Assembly (NCBI RefSeq): GCF_019578655.1
Contig: NC_063256.1
Location: 36,343,553 to 36,407,552, forward strand
Direction: 5' to 3'
DNA length: 64,000 bases
Source of the DNA: Ricinus communis
Taxonomy: Eukaryota > Streptophyta > Magnoliopsida > Malpighiales > Euphorbiaceae
Every line of letters begins with the position of its first letter. Within the stretch, counting starts at the first letter, position 1. Shown here one piece after another: positions 1 through 12,799 of this stretch. The notes under the pieces were generated by a model. The model was not told the DNA's origin and ran no database searches. It worked only from the letters and a program-made list of their open reading frames with translations. Position numbers and translations under genes: made by a program.

Positions 1-249
1 ACAAATTTACAAGGAGTTGATTTTGAAAATAGGATTCCTCAACCTTTTTACACTGATTCTGTTAATATAGAACAAGATAAAAATTCTGATGAACCTGTTC
101 TGTCTCCTTCTAGATCAACTATGGAAAATTTTTCAACTTTAAATATGATTTTTACACCTTTAGAAATAAATAAACCTTTTTTACGATCTGATTATTACCA
201 TATAAGAAATCGTGAAAAAGTTTTATGGTTTCAAAATCAGTATTTGTAG
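1..249 (+). pseudogene. Caulimovirid polyprotein fragment, plus-strand piece
   Basis: An open frame runs from the window edge to a stop at 247-249, about 82 codons, with no start codon visible. It is rich in Asp, Glu, Asn and Ser, then has an aromatic and basic tail (YYHIRNREKVLWF) of the kind that lies upstream of the WW-containing segment in these polyproteins. It points the opposite way from the rest of the relic and overlaps the antisense of the minus-strand acidic segment only near its end. It is truncated on the left by the window and on the right by the rearrangement. Confidence 0.5.
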
Positions 250-1040
250 AAGATGAATCACTCAAAATATTTAAATCATTTTCTTCAAAATCACTTAAAT
301 CAGAATTTTCAGGATCTGTATCAGATAGTAAAAGATTAAGCATTTGATCTTTAAGTTTATCAGAAATGTCTAAATTATTGATTTTTCTTTCATCCTACAT
401 TGGGATTTAAAATGACCAACGCGACCACATTTGTAACAGACAGGAGGACCTTTCTTTTTATTATTTTTATTTTTATTTTTATTTTGAGAAATATTTTTGG
501 ATGAAAACGTTTTTTGAAAATTCGGAGTATTTTTTCTATAATTTTTATTAGAAGATTTTCTTTTCAAATATTTTTTAGTTTTTGAAGAAGGGGCTTGAAT
601 ACGTTCATAGCCATATTGAAAACAGAAATCTCCTAACTCTTTTTTAGATTGTGAAAATTCATTTTTAATTTTAGCTTTTAATTTCAAATCAGTACACAAA
701 GCTAAGCCTTCATTATTAATAAAATTAATAATTTCTCCATAGGTTAAAGTATCATAAGGAATAGTATTTCCATAAAAATCTCTAATCCTTGTTCTAACCT
801 TTTCAGCGAATAATTTAGGTAAACCAGCAATAAATCTTTCTTTCCAAAAACTATGGTTACAATCAGTTCTAGAGAAAACTTTTGTTAAAAAGACATCTTT
901 GTACCAACGAAAATCTTGAAGTTTAGGGCAAGTTAAATTTGAAAGAATTTCAGAAGATCGAATTTGATATTGATTAGGTTCACCAACAAAACATTTTGTA
1001 ATAGCAAAAGTAAAGTTGCTGACAAGATCTTCTTCTTGAT
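246..1040 (-). pseudogene. Caulimovirid capsid-like region with CCHC zinc knuckle
   Basis: Reading on the minus strand from about 1040, the frame shows a capsid-type block (FWKERFIAGLPKLFAEKV), a Lys/Asn-rich basic stretch, then a retroviral-type zinc knuckle CYKCGRVGHFKSQC at 397-438 with C-x2-C-x4-H-x4-C spacing. The frame stops at 370-372. A Ser/Asp/Glu-rich acidic tail continues in another frame down to the junction near 246. In this family the knuckle and basic tract bind nucleic acid during capsid assembly. The frame break and the loss of everything downstream make this a dead fragment. Confidence 0.7.
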
Positions 1041-2520
1041 TTGAATAGATGTTTGATTTTCAGTTTTTATAACTATTTTTCTAGCATTTAAAATCCTTGA
1101 TTTATCTTCTAGCGGTGTAATTATCCCACCATCCTTTTAATTGACCGGTGAAGCCGGGATATTAACATCCGAGCTATTTTTTTATCAAGATATTATTTAC
1201 AGATCCGGCTCAGACAAAGCATGTGCCATGGTCATTTCTTGTAACATATTTAAAATCCGATATTCGATGACCATCTAAGTTCCATTCATAAATGAATCTC
1301 CATCATATTTTGCTTGAGTAAAGCTAACTCTTTCCTCAAACAAGACATCTGGAGGAGTAGGTCTAGGATAATAATGTCTAGTCCTAGGTTTGTCAAAACC
1401 TCTATTATGGTATATTTTATTTATTTCAAATTTATCGTTAATAAATTAACTCTCTAAATTTTTAACTTCATTTTGTTCAGGATTATCAGAATTAAGTACA
1501 CTAACAGAAGGTTTATCTTTCAAGGATAGACTAGCTAATTTTAAATTTATTTGGTTCAAGATATCATCTTTATTATTTAATTTAATTAATTGTTGTTCAG
1601 GAATCTCATGGGGTTGAAAAATAGGTTTCATAAGTATACCACCTGGCCTAGGTGCCTGATTATTTAGGCTACATGTCTCTATTCTATCAAGTTACACTAT
1701 TCGGACTTCAAACAAGCTTGAGTCCGTTACATTATTACAAAAGATAAATAATTAAACTACTTTGTCAAAAAGAAAAGATTCTTGTCCGCCACTTTGTCCA
1801 TTCTTATCATCTTATTTTGTCTTCTTGTTTTGTCCATTATTCTTGTCTATTACTTTGTTCATCCTTATCATCTTTTTTTGTCCATTTTCTTCCACTTGTG
1901 AAAAGGAAAAGATTCCTTGTCCATTTAGTCGAAAATAATGTCATAATTGTCGAGTCCATAGCAATCATCTTCATTTTGAGGAGTAAAGCTAGGTCCACTA
2001 GTGCTTCCAGAGTCCTCATTGTCACTATCTCCAGAGACTTGTGACAAAGCTTGTTCCAAGGCTGCTTTGAATTCCTTTTTTGTTGTATTTCCAGATAATT
2101 TTGCTAAAATTTTACTTTTATCCGATAAAAAGTTAAATTGTCCCATAGATTGGCTTGTGCCAGATATCATGGGATTTTTTCCCGCAAAATGTTTCAAAAC
2201 AGTTTCTTTATTAGCTTGAATGTCTTTGCAGTTTGTCCACCACTTGACACTATATTCTCGAACTAAGCAGGCAATAGAATTTACATTTGGAGAGGGTTTA
2301 TAGGGTTTCACCTTGAATTGCCAAGAAAATATCCAAGGTAGGTTAAAAGTTTCAGAAAAAATGATCAATTTGTCATGTTTAAGAATGGGAAATTTTTCTT
2401 TAAAGATAGTAAATCCTTCCATAATTTTAGTAGGTAGAATTTCTGGGCATAGTCCAAAATAGGTCCACCAATCAGAAAACCAATTGGGAAAGGTTTTTGA
2501 GTTGGTTTTGTGACAAGTCT
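1041..2520 (-). pseudogene. Caulimovirid polyprotein fragment upstream of the capsid
   Basis: Minus-strand pieces follow one another in the expected order but in different frames. An open piece at 1925-2520 contains a WFSDWWTYFG-like tryptophan block and ends in an acidic tail with a stop at 1925. A second piece at 1446-1631 is Asn/Leu-rich. A third, at about 1100-1445, is broken by several stops but still shows HYYPRPTPPDV and a QLKGWWDNY motif typical of caulimovirid capsid-type domains. The stops and frame changes show long decay. The function of the tryptophan block is not known to me. Confidence 0.6.
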
Positions 2521-2540
2521 AGGTAGACTTTATTTAAAGG

Positions 2541-3467
2541 TTTATAATGACAAGTCTAGGTATATCATCATGAAATTATAGTTACCATTTTATATTTACC
2601 TTTTCTCACGAATATCTCTTTTATTAATTTTGCAACGTGTATTTTACATGTTCATAATGTAAATTTATTTATTACACAAACTCATTAAATATTATATAAT
2701 ATAAACAATATTAGCTAATAAATAAAAAATTAAAGATATAATCATTATAATTTTAAAATTAATAAAAGATTATTGATAATAATAAGAATAATTTTTATTT
2801 ATTTATTATTTTATTAAATAATAATCTATCAATTAAATAAAAAATTTGATTTGACTTTTTTGAATTATAAATATTTATAATTAAATAATAACAACAACTA
2901 TGTAACATACAAGTAAACGACTAATTGAACAATGATTCTTTACATAAAAAGTATCATATTTTTTATTTAATTTATTTCTTAATTAAAAAATAATTTCAAC
3001 TTAAGAAATATAATAAAATATATTTTAATCAAATAAATAAAATTGATATATTGGTTAAAATTTTATTAAAATAATCTCAGCTCATAAAATTAATTAACAA
3101 AAATTAATATAGACTTATTACTAAACTTATTTATCCTCTAATTGTATTATATAAATAAATGTTTATATAAAATAAGAATATAAATAATTAAATATAAATC
3201 TTCATTATGCAATACCAATAACAAATATTCACATAGGTGATATAAGAAATTGAATAATTTCATACTAAATCATAATTATGGTATATAATAGTTTTATGAA
3301 AGTACTTAGTGGATAGATTTGTCTTTTAATTAATTAGTTAACCTTATAATATAGTTTTATATTATTATTTTCAGATGTAAATAACTAAAATAATACATGA
3401 ATGTGGAAATTTATTTAATATTAATAAGGTTAAGCTGCAATTCACCTTACATATTTTAATTGATTGG
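2541..3467. other. AT-rich spacer
   Basis: There is no open frame of note. The sequence is extremely AT-rich, with simple A/T runs. A short direct repeat (tgacaagtctaggta) occurs at about 2511 and 2549, at the edge of the viral relic. Confidence 0.6.
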
Positions 3468-3820
3468 ATTATTTTTTTATTTTGAAGGAAATTTGATTAA
3501 ATTACTAAATTTAAATATTAGAATATGTGATTTAATTAGTTTTTAAGAGTTTAATTTTATTTATTCAAAATTTATAATATGTTACTATTTTTTTATTTTG
3601 AAGGAAAATTGATTAAATTACTAAATCCAAATATTAGAAGATGTGATTTAATTAGTTTTTAAGAGTTTAATTTTATTTATTTAAAATTTATAATATGTTA
3701 CTATTTTTTTATTTTGAAGAAAAATTGATTAATTACTAAATTCAAATATTAGAAAATGTGATTTAATTAGTTTTTAAGAGTTTAATGTTATTTATTCAAA
3801 ATTTATAATATGTTAATATT
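3468..3820. repeat. 116-bp tandem repeat, three copies
   Basis: Three head-to-tail units begin at about 3468, 3584 and 3700. The shared landmark ttttattttgaag recurs every 116 bases, and each unit continues through gtgatttaattag and tttataatatgtta. Units 1 and 2 are nearly identical; unit 3 has a one-base deletion and a few substitutions. There is no coding potential. The array ends about 190 bp upstream of the apparent first exon of the next gene. Confidence 0.9.
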
Positions 3821-4009
3821 TTTCAATATGCATGAAAAATCTTTATATCATTTTTCTGAATAAAAAGAAAAAACAAATTTCAAAATTTCAATTGTAAAAG
3901 AATATAATACCAAATTTTCTTTTGAGAAATGGAAAGAAAAATGGAAAAGAAAAGAAAAGAAAAGAAAGAAAATGAGTGAGACATTTTCTGCCTAACTAAA
4001 CAAAGCCAA

Positions 4010-4328
4010 CCCCTTTCCTCACCGTCTCCTCCACTCAGCAGCTGAAGAAAACCCCAATTTCATCTCTTGCTACCGTCACATCGTTCGATCTCCACGCCAT
4101 TTCATTCCATTCTCAGCTCCTCTGCTCCAGATCGCGATCCACGGCAGACAACTCGCCGCCGTTTCACGGGTTGAGTCACAGGTCAACCTGTTCAGTTCAT
4201 CGCCGGGCATGTTCAAATCGCTGCTTAATATAGAAACCCTAGCTTCGGTTGTTGTTCCGTCTATAAACCTCCTGAAGGCAGGAGCTTTCTTTCCTTTTTC
4301 CGTACAATCATAATAGTTTTCTCTGTAG
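4010..4328 (+). other. Probable 5' UTR exon of the 5-9 kb gene
   Basis: Composition changes abruptly from AT-rich spacer to a C/T- and GC-richer stretch, as at a transcribed leader. It ends at a good donor (tgtag/gtaagc) at 4329, and a matching acceptor (accag) ends at 4957, ten bases before the start codon. The 5' boundary is approximate. Confidence 0.55.
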
Positions 4329-4967
4329 GTAAGCCCACTGAATTCTTCTTCTTTTCTCTTAAAAAAAAAATTAATGAATTTATTATATTTTGTGAATGAA
4401 AGGTATTTGGAAGACAATAACATTAGTTGTTTAGTTAGAGGATTTTGTAATTTTTTGTCTATGTTTCTGTTTCTGGTTCTGGATGCTTGGTAGCTATTAG
4501 CACCTGCTGCCTTTTGTGTGCTGTTCCTGGCTTACAATTGATTGCTCGTTTTGCTTATGCCTTCTTTTGAATGAAGTATGTGTAATTGGATTCATGCAAA
4601 ATCATGTCGCATTTAGTTGAAAGATTAAAGAATTGGATTCTAAAAATTATGAGCTTTCCTAACATGAGAACAAACTAATTTATGTGCAATTGAATTGAAT
4701 TCTTGCATTTTTAGACTTTCCTCACTCTTATGCATAACTGGGAATAAATAATGTCTAAGAATGTTATTTAATTGAACTTTTTGCAAACCATGTTACTTTT
4801 AGCATGATTTTATTTCTGTCAAAATGCATTTTTTTTTCCTTTTTAAGTTGAAACTTGAAAGAATTGCATAAGACCAACTATGAGCTATCCAGTCATGATA
4901 ATTTGACTAAGCAAAGTTCTACTGAATTGACTTATTAGTGGTCTTTTGAACAACCAGCAACTGAAAG

Positions 4968-7900
4968 ATGCATGCTAGGCATCGAAGTCCTGGAAATGGG
5001 TACAGGTCTAATTCAATGGGGATGGGTTTTGGTGCCTCAAGGATATCCCCAGATAATTCTGCTAGAGGACGCGGCTTTTACAATTCTGAATACAGAAGTT
5101 TCAATAATCGTGGATTTGGTCGTGCCATGGGCCAGCCAAAATCATTTCAACCGCCACCTCAGCCACCACCACGTAAAGGTGACATTTTGATGGAGGCTGG
5201 TAGACTTGCGGCTGAGTATTTAGTTTCCAAGGGATTGTTACCTCAGAGTGCACTTTCTGCCTCTGGTAAATGGCAGAATGGTAATTCAAAGAAGCAAGTT
5301 GGTGATGACTATCTACAAGAGGAACTTAATCAGGATGGTCGAACATCTGCACATTCCCGCCTAGGAAGTGGTGCTTCTGATTCAGGAATAGGGAAGAGAA
5401 GGTATTCTGATGACTTTAATTTGAGGAATCATGTGAAAGGAAGGAGGAGAGGAGAGTACTATAATCGGAGTTATAACTCAGAGTGGGGTGGCAGAGAATA
5501 TGGGAGGAGTGGGTCGTGGTTAGATAGAAATAGAGTGTCTCCTGATATGGAGGGAGAGGGTGATACTATCTCTGGACATTATGATGAGCAGCAAGCTGGT
5601 GAAGATGTTAGCGAGGGGTTGCAGAAGTCTGGTCTGAGTGGGTCAGTGCCAGACAATGAAGAAGCAGCTGATATGGAATCGTTTGCAGAGTATACCAATT
5701 CCGATGAAATGGGTTCTAAGGCAAGCTCATTGCATACTGGGAAAGATGAGGCTGTTGGGGAACCTGGCCAGGTATCTGATGATTTAACAAACTTGAATTC
5801 AGGGAGTGAGGAGATGAAGGACAATAACTTTAAACATGAAACTGAGAAACAGATTGCTCCTGAGGACTTAGCTACCCAGCAATGCTCAGTGGAAGGTGAT
5901 ATTTTGGACAAGCATGAATCTGATTTACTAACATTCTGCAACTTTGCCAAGGTCCCAACCAAAATACGATCTGCACTGACATACAAGGTGCCCAAGGTTG
6001 ACCAAGTTCCTAATGCTGAGGAGAGAAATGTGTCTGATGGCGCTCAGAAAGGATCTGAAATCACTGTTCAAGATGGCACTCTTGATTTCGCCACAGCTGA
6101 TCAACTACCTAATACAAATGATTTGAAAAGCGCTGATCCTGAAATATCTATATCTGTTCAGTCTGCAGAGGATGTGGGAGAATCAGGCCACGCATATGGT
6201 GCTGGGCAGGTTAAATGCCTGAGGTCTCAATCCTTTCCAGATAGAGCTTTCATGCATGACGGTGAACAACAATCAAGCCAAGGGGTGCTAGGTTTTGGAA
6301 GGTCGATCTCAGTCAAAGAGAGAGGTGAGAAACGAGTTGCAGAAGACGGTGATATGAATGAAGCAACCAAGAAACCAAGAGAATGGTTTGCATCCTTTAA
6401 TACAGCCAACAAGCATCTTCATCTTTCCAGTCCAAGTCAAAACCAAGATAGTTCACAAGAGAAAGCTTCTCCAATCCAGAAGGTGACTGTGGCTGTCACT
6501 CAACACAGCTTGGTTAACAGTCATCAGTTTCCAAAGACTGTTGGTGAACCATGCAATGAGTATGCTCAAGAGAAGCAACTTTTTCCAAATTCATTTAAGA
6601 TCTGTGACCTTAATCTAATGGAAGCTTCTGATTTGAATGATAGTCACTCTAATGATCCAGTTCTAATACATCCATCTATTACAGTAAGCAAAAAGGAAGC
6701 AGCACAGGTTGATATTGATTTGTCAATAAGTAATTGTAACCTGACTGATGGATATCCTAGATATGCTAATAATGGGAAAAATATTGAAGTCATTGATTTG
6801 GAGAATGATTCAACCCCTGAAGTAAAGGCTTTTGACCTTTCACAGAGAAAGTATGTTCCTCTTATCATTTTGCTTTCTCTTAATTCTATATGCTTGTAAC
6901 TTCTCAAATAAGAAAAATTGAAAAACATTATCTAAATAGTTTGGAAGCTTAGTTCTTTATTCTCTTCATTAACCATATTATTACAATACATGGACGATAG
7001 TAGTATAGGCGCTCCAGTATCATGTCTAGTTTGTCAGTATGCTATTTGCAATTATTAGTTTCTATGATCTTTTTCATATCTCTTCTTGGTCTCAAGTGTA
7101 TCTATTATTCAGGGAAACAGCTTTTACTGGCCCTGAAGGCTTTCCCAGTCGTGCACAAAGTGTTGGAGATATTGCTGATGTTCATGATAACTATGATGGT
7201 CTCATTTCGGAGTTCCTTACAACATTTTCAAACACTTCAGTAACAGAGGATATTAGCCCTCTGCAAAGTGAGATGGGTCTTCATAATGGAGAGGTACCAT
7301 AGAAATAGGTGTATCCATGATACATGAATTTCCATATTCTTACCAAATTTAATGAGGTTTAATTTGATTCTTCTTAAATGAATATTGAAAGTTGATAGGA
7401 TGGTGGTTTTACCATTTCTTTCATAGATATGATGAGAATATGAACCTCATACTTGAACAATTTACTAATTGTTCACATCTTATATGCACTCAATGCTTAA
7501 AAGTGTTTCACTGTTCATGCATGTAAAAAATTTCTTTAAATGGTACTCCTGTGCATTCTAGAATTTAAGACAATTCATATATGTGCCACACCTTTTCCCT
7601 ATATTCACTTTTTGCTGGTTGCTGATACAGTCAGGAAGTGTTTTCTTTATATAGTTCATGCCTAACTTCATTATCCTGGTGATTTCAGGGGACTCTTGGT
7701 GATGATGACTCCATCTACATGTCTCTGGGAGAAATACCATTAAGTATGTGAGATATTTAATTTCATGGTTTTATTATTATTTAAATTTAGAATACATGTG
7801 GTAGACCCGTCTGATGTGCTGCTTAGATAGCATGTTAGTGGACTGTATGCACTCAATGTGATTAGGTGATTTTGTAAGTATTTATTGAACGCCATTTCCC

Positions 7901-8963
7901 TTTTCTTTTTTTTCTGTTTGAAAAATTTTAACACTATTTGTTCAATAAAATGTGCACTCAGATCCATGATGATTATTTGGTTCTGGTTACTACAATTTCA
8001 TTTGAATCTTGGAAGAGAAAGAAAGAAGGAAACTCTTCCTAAACATTGTTAGCCTTTTTGAGTCCTTTCGTTTGTTCTTCCCTGACATCCTAATGAAAGT
8101 TCCAAGGATTTCTTGAATGTTTATTTTGTGGTGGGCGGGGGCAGGGGGGAGGGAGAGGTAAACTTGGAGACTATTACAGATAACTTCTTTTCCTCCATTG
8201 CCAGGGTACTTGGTACCCACATAACATGTGTGCCCAAATATCTCATATTGATATAACACCATTTTATTGATAATCATACATAAGTTTACAACATTCTTAT
8301 CTAGCAGAAGATCGTGCTTTGTGGTTTAACAAGTTGTTTGTCTCTACTTAATATTCTCTAAAATAAATGTTTGGATATGCAGCCATGACAGTGCGATGAG
8401 TTGTTTATATCTTTATCCTGCTTTGTTGAGATTTCATTAGAGAGGTTTATTCAGACAGGAGAGCCTATGTTTCATATAAGCATTCTACTTCTCTCCCCTT
8501 TCTTGATGTGAAGTCTTTATTTGTATGTTAAGAAATTTGTAATTACCATATCACTGGAGTTGCAGAAATAAGGTAAATTATATTGAAACGAGCCATAGGT
8601 TGGATGGCTGGTGCTGCTACCCTTAAATTGATTCACTGCTTAGCTCTATGACTGCTGAACCTTTGTGGTTATTTGTATATCATGCAAAATATCCTCTTAG
8701 GCGTGAAGCATAGGTTTTCACTTATCATCAATATAAGATAGCATAAAAAATCCAGTTAATAGCTTGCATCATGTTCCATTTTATTTGGGCCAGTGAATAG
8801 ACTGTTATTGTGTGAATTTAAGCTTTGAAGCATCCTTTATGATCCTTTAGTCTTTCCTGCTTGAGTAACTCTTTACTTTTCTCTCATAGGCTTTATACCA
8901 GCTTGGGAGCAACCAACGCCACAGAAATATGGGAAGCCCTTTTGATGCAGCAATTTGTTTAAT
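4968..8963 (+). CDS. Uncharacterised plant low-complexity, Arg/Gly-rich nuclear-type protein
   Basis: I read four coding exons: 4968-6850, 7113-7293, 7689-7743 and 8890-8963, all with GT-AG borders and in-frame joins, giving about 730 residues. The N-terminus is rich in Arg, Gly, Ser and Asn. It is followed by a proline run and a short block conserved in form (KGDILMEAGRLAAEYLVSKG, about residues 70-89), then a long acidic, Ser-rich, disordered-looking region with possible nuclear localisation clusters (KGRRRG near 160, KRVAEDGDMNEATKKPRE near 460). No enzyme domain is visible. I believe it belongs to a plant-specific family without assigned function; a chromatin or RNA-associated role is only a guess from composition. 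The last short exon (FIPAWEQPTPQKYGKPF) is the least certain part. The start was chosen because it opens exon 2, ten bases after the acceptor. Confidence 0.75.
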
Positions 8964-9200
8964 ATGCTAGGAAATACCTTTTGGTATGCTTATTATTGGT
9001 CATCAACGTTCCTGATTCCCTCTGGGAATCTTCTCTTGCGGTGCAAGGCCTTGAAGGAACATCTGGGATCAACAATGAATGCACCACTTCAATTTACGAG
9101 AGAGGTATAAACTACTATGTATTTATTTAGCCCTGCAATGCTAAAAAGAAAAGAAAGTGGAGTTGTTGTAAATCTCACACCAATAATCTGTAATTTTACA
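8964..9200 (+). other. Probable 3' UTR
   Basis: This moderately GC-rich sequence follows the proposed stop and fades into T-rich spacer near 9200. No strong polyadenylation signal stands out. Confidence 0.35.
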
Positions 9201-11740
9201 AATCGAGAAGTGAATGTTTCTGTATTAGTTTTTGTCCTATATACAAGGATAATAATTCTAATTCTGAATCATTCTTATGATTAGCATGGCTAATTGTGTT
9301 TCTCCTTTTGTGGTGAACTCTTTGACATTCATATCCTGTTATTAACTGGCTGCATGATGAGATTTGATGATATGTTACTTGACTTAACATGTAGTTCCTT
9401 TTTCTTTATCTCCATCATCTTTTTTCTCATTAATGTCCAATTCTTAAAGGTGTTTAGTATGGATATTCACTTGTCTCGACACCTGCAAGTGCGGACTCTC
9501 ACCTTTATCTGGTAGTATGGGATTATATATGTTGCTTTTCTAATTCTGTATTCAAACACTCTTTTCTACTGGACTCTATCATCTTCTGCTTCATATGTCT
9601 TATGTAGTTTGTTCATTGATTGTCATGCTTTTGTGGTCATTCAGTCAGATTTTGTGTTCTTGCTGAGATGGTCAGTAAGTGTTTTATGAATGGGTTAATA
9701 CATCTTTTAGATCAAAGATGTCCCATTTCTTGAAGAAAGCAATGGTTATCTTAATAAACAGGCAAAAGGGGATTTGGTTTCTGTGGAATGTATGCTGGGA
9801 ATTTTATATATATAATTTTTATGCTGTCTACCAATTTATAATGCAGAATGTCTCTTTCTGTTTTTGTGGGGTGTTGGGGGTGGTGGGTTGTGTTGCTTGC
9901 TCCCAAGTCCTAAAGCTTTGGAGAAAACCAATTCATAGCTATTTGGAGAAACTGTAGGCCATATGTCACATGTCTTTGTTTAATTGTACATGTGTTTCTT
10001 TTTTTATATTAGTTTTATGGACATGTTCAAGTCTATGTTTTAAAAGAATGGCCATAGTAATTGACATTTCATGCCCACACTTTCTCAATATGGGGTTGCC
10101 TGGACCTTATTGCCTCAACTTCCTAATATAACCTTTTTGTTGTGGTTTTTTCTTTTTCTTTTTCTTCTTCTTCTTCTTCATTTATCACTGAATGCAATAA
10201 TGCAAGCAAAGGAGTTGCAATTTAACTCTTTAAAAATAAAAAGCAGGATTTACAAAATACAAACTTAATTATTTGGGTCTTAATCTTAAAATATCAAATC
10301 ATTAATTACACAAAGTTGACATTCTCTTTGCTGAAATTTCTAAGAGAAATAAATTTGTTCATGGTCTACTTTTTATTTCACCATCAACTAGGCTTATACA
10401 TACCAAATTCTAGCTCTACCAAGAATTGGAAATGCTCATTGCTTCCTCTCATCCTCCTTTTCTCTTTATTTTAACTTAAAATTGGTTTTAAAAAGATAAG
10501 TGTGATGATTAAATATTTAAACAATAATATTACCTAATATTTTCAAATAAAGTATTTAAAAAGTAGTACAACTTGATAATTAATACTCTTACTATGTGGT
10601 AGGTATAATATAACAAGGATAATTTGGAATATTTTCATATTGTTTTGTACATAAAATAAAATTAAGCAATTAAAACTCATATTTTTATTTTAAATAAGAA
10701 CATTTTAGATTATAAATTAGTTATTCAATCATTAGTATCGATTGTTTTTCTCCTTTATGAATTGGTTGTGTACTTGAACAAACTCTGCTTGGAAGTAAAC
10801 ACATCCAAGCCAAATTGAGTTTTTATATAGAAAATTATTGCATAGTCGGCGGAACTAACTTGGGGTTGAGGTGGGCTGTTGCTGTCCAGGATAGTTTAGG
10901 AAAAAAAATTATTTATTTTTAAATTTGTCCATTTACTATATGATTCAGAGATAATTTTAGAAAAATATAACTAAAAAATACAGTTTCGGCTCGGAATAAT
11001 TTAATAATTGTTATTATAAAAAAATAATCTAATAGATAGTGAATACATTTTAAATAATTAATTATGTTTCGAAAGCAAGATCGATTTCTCACTCTTGCAG
11101 AAAAGGACTACTTGTGTGATGTGCTGCAGCCAGCCAGCCAGTTGTTATAAGTTTGTCTTTAAGCAGGCGGTCCTGACAGTGGGATGCAGGGCTAGCCTTT
11201 CCCAGAATTTACATGCATGGTGGTTGAGCTCCATTCCAAAGAGATAGTAGGGCTCCACCGAGTAGGGTCTCGGTTACTCCCACAAGAAGAAAAAATAAAA
11301 AAAGAAGAAGAAAGAAACCACTTCATGTATAGTTGGTCAATGGTTGGCTCAGCAGCAGAACATGAGATGTACAACTTTTCGGATGCATAAAAGAAGGAGT
11401 CACTAATTATCAGCTTTTTGATCGGTTCCTTTTTTCAAAGATCAGACTGGAAGAAGCACATGTGGAAAGAAAGATTGTCAAGAGCATTCAAGCAGAGAAA
11501 GATCATGCATGAGACTTGGTAGATTTTGAACTATTAAAATCCATACAGCTCTTGAACCTTAATTCGGTGTTATACAGGAGTGATGGCCAAAAACATCTCT
11601 GGCCCTTGATTCTAACACACAAGAACTAAGGAAAAAGAAAAGGCTACATCACCAAGCGAAATTGGACTTTGCGATTATTCTCATCACAATTCCAGGAAAG
11701 GTTGTGGAAGATAAAGTTTCCCAGATATAAGAAGAGATAA
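9201..11740. other. Spacer without recognisable gene
   Basis: T-rich at first, then A/T-rich. Short open frames here (for example 9679-9957 and 10071-10268) have no domain and the composition of random T-rich DNA. The part at 11080-11740 is less AT-rich and could include the 3' UTR of the minus-strand gene at 11762. Confidence 0.5.
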
Positions 11741-11761
11741 TGTTGCAAACTGTAATGCTTT

Positions 11762-12136
11762 TTAACTAGGGTTTGCAGAAACGGAATTAGACCTAGGCAA
11801 AGAAGATGCAGAAGAAGAGTTGATAAACTCGATGCAGTCTTCTATGGCTTCACTCCTGTGAGTATCAGTAGCAGCTATAAAGGGCTTTGATCTTCCTGAA
11901 GAAGAAACACGAGACGAGGGTCTCCTCCATAAACGTAGAGCTTTGGTCATCTTACAGGTTAAACGCTTGAGAAAGTTCAGTGGCGACAGTTGTGGTATTT
12001 CCGGTAGTTTGAACCCACAGCATCCGGTAAGCACCCTGTTGACAGCAACTCTCTTGCTGCTACAAGTTTGCTTCCCAGAACTGGTTTTCTTGCTAATATT
12101 AGGTTTCTTCTTCACTTGCTTACTTGTCACTGACAT
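11762..12136 (-). CDS. Small basic protein of the family often labelled 'josephin-like'
   Basis: Single-exon frame of 124 residues. The first 40 residues are Lys/Ser/Thr-rich. A central block follows (TGCCGFKLPEIPQLSPLNFL, residues 38-57), then a basic Trp/Arg segment and a Ser-rich tail with EAIEDCIEFINSS (about residues 96-108). There is no Josephin catalytic Cys/His pair, no signal peptide and no membrane segment, so I assign no enzymatic role. I recall plant proteins of this shape being named 'josephin-like', perhaps because of gene models that merge them with the true Josephin gene, which here lies 3.6 kb away on the same strand. The frame, ATG context and conserved-looking blocks make it a likely real gene; its function is unknown. 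Confidence 0.7.
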   Translation of the reverse strand: MSVTSKQVKKKPNISKKTSSGKQTCSSKRVAVNRVLTGCCGFKLPEIPQLSPLNFLKRLTCKMTKALRLWRRPSSRVSSSGRSKPFIAATDTHRSEAIEDCIEFINSSSASSLPRSNSVSANPS

Positions 12137-12653
12137 GATTATAGCCTATCTCTTTGATCAGAGAGGGAAGAGTAAATAGGTGGAATGTGGAGCAGAATAA
12201 ATAACAGTTACAGAAATCCAACAGACATAAATAATTGAGGTTTGAAGTCTCTTGCAAGTAGTATCCAAAAGGGTATAAACTGTAATCCACTGTAGCTGTC
12301 ACAAAACCACAAGCAGAAGAAGTTCGAAAGCTAAAGCAGAAAATGGAAAGAGCAGACAGCAGAATGACTGTCCTAAAATGCAAAGTCAGCAGTTTTCATC
12401 TGTTGAAAAAGTTTGTTCAGTTTCTCATTGTTCACTTCCCTTGAAGAGAAAACATTTCACATTCTAAAAGAATCGTGGGGAAACAACAGGGATTTGATTT
12501 TCTTCCAACAAACATATAAACAAAAAATGACAGGTACAGCAAGATGCTCCTGCAACAATACAAATGGAGAGATAGAGCCTAGAGGTCTAGTTTTAGTTGG
12601 AGTGGGAACAGAAGAATTGCAAAGTTAGGTATGAACAAAGAAGGCACTTACAT

Positions 12654-12679
12654 CCCCACACCCACACCCACACCCACAC
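12654..12679. repeat. (CCCACA)n microsatellite
   Basis: About four perfect copies of the hexamer cccaca. It lies some 520 bp upstream of the small basic protein gene. Confidence 0.9.
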
Positions 12680-12799
12680 GAGGGCTATCATGAATCAACA
12701 AAATCACATGGTTGCATCTACCTGCAGGCGTGCGGCCTCACCCGACAAAAAATTCCTAACTTAGACGTCACAACAAATAAGAGAGTGACGTGTATTACG

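Larger units (their letters stand above)
1..2540. mobile_element. Endogenous caulimovirid-like (pararetrovirus) relic, rearranged
   Basis: This stretch carries broken pieces of a virus-like polyprotein related to plant pararetroviruses (Caulimoviridae): a capsid-type region, a CCHC zinc knuckle and an acidic segment. Most of it reads on the minus strand, but the first 249 bases read on the plus strand, so two fragments meet head to head near position 245. The minus-strand reading is broken by several stops and frame changes between about 1040 and 1445, so no intact protein can be made. No reverse transcriptase or protease is seen inside the window; they may lie off the left edge or be lost. 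A related retroelement gag is the alternative, but the WWDNY-type motif together with the knuckle favours a caulimovirid. The relic probably continues leftwards. Confidence 0.75.

Noticed and set aside
4076..4423. 115-codon minus-strand frame
   Set aside because: Antisense to the probable 5' UTR exon of the 5-9 kb gene; no domain.
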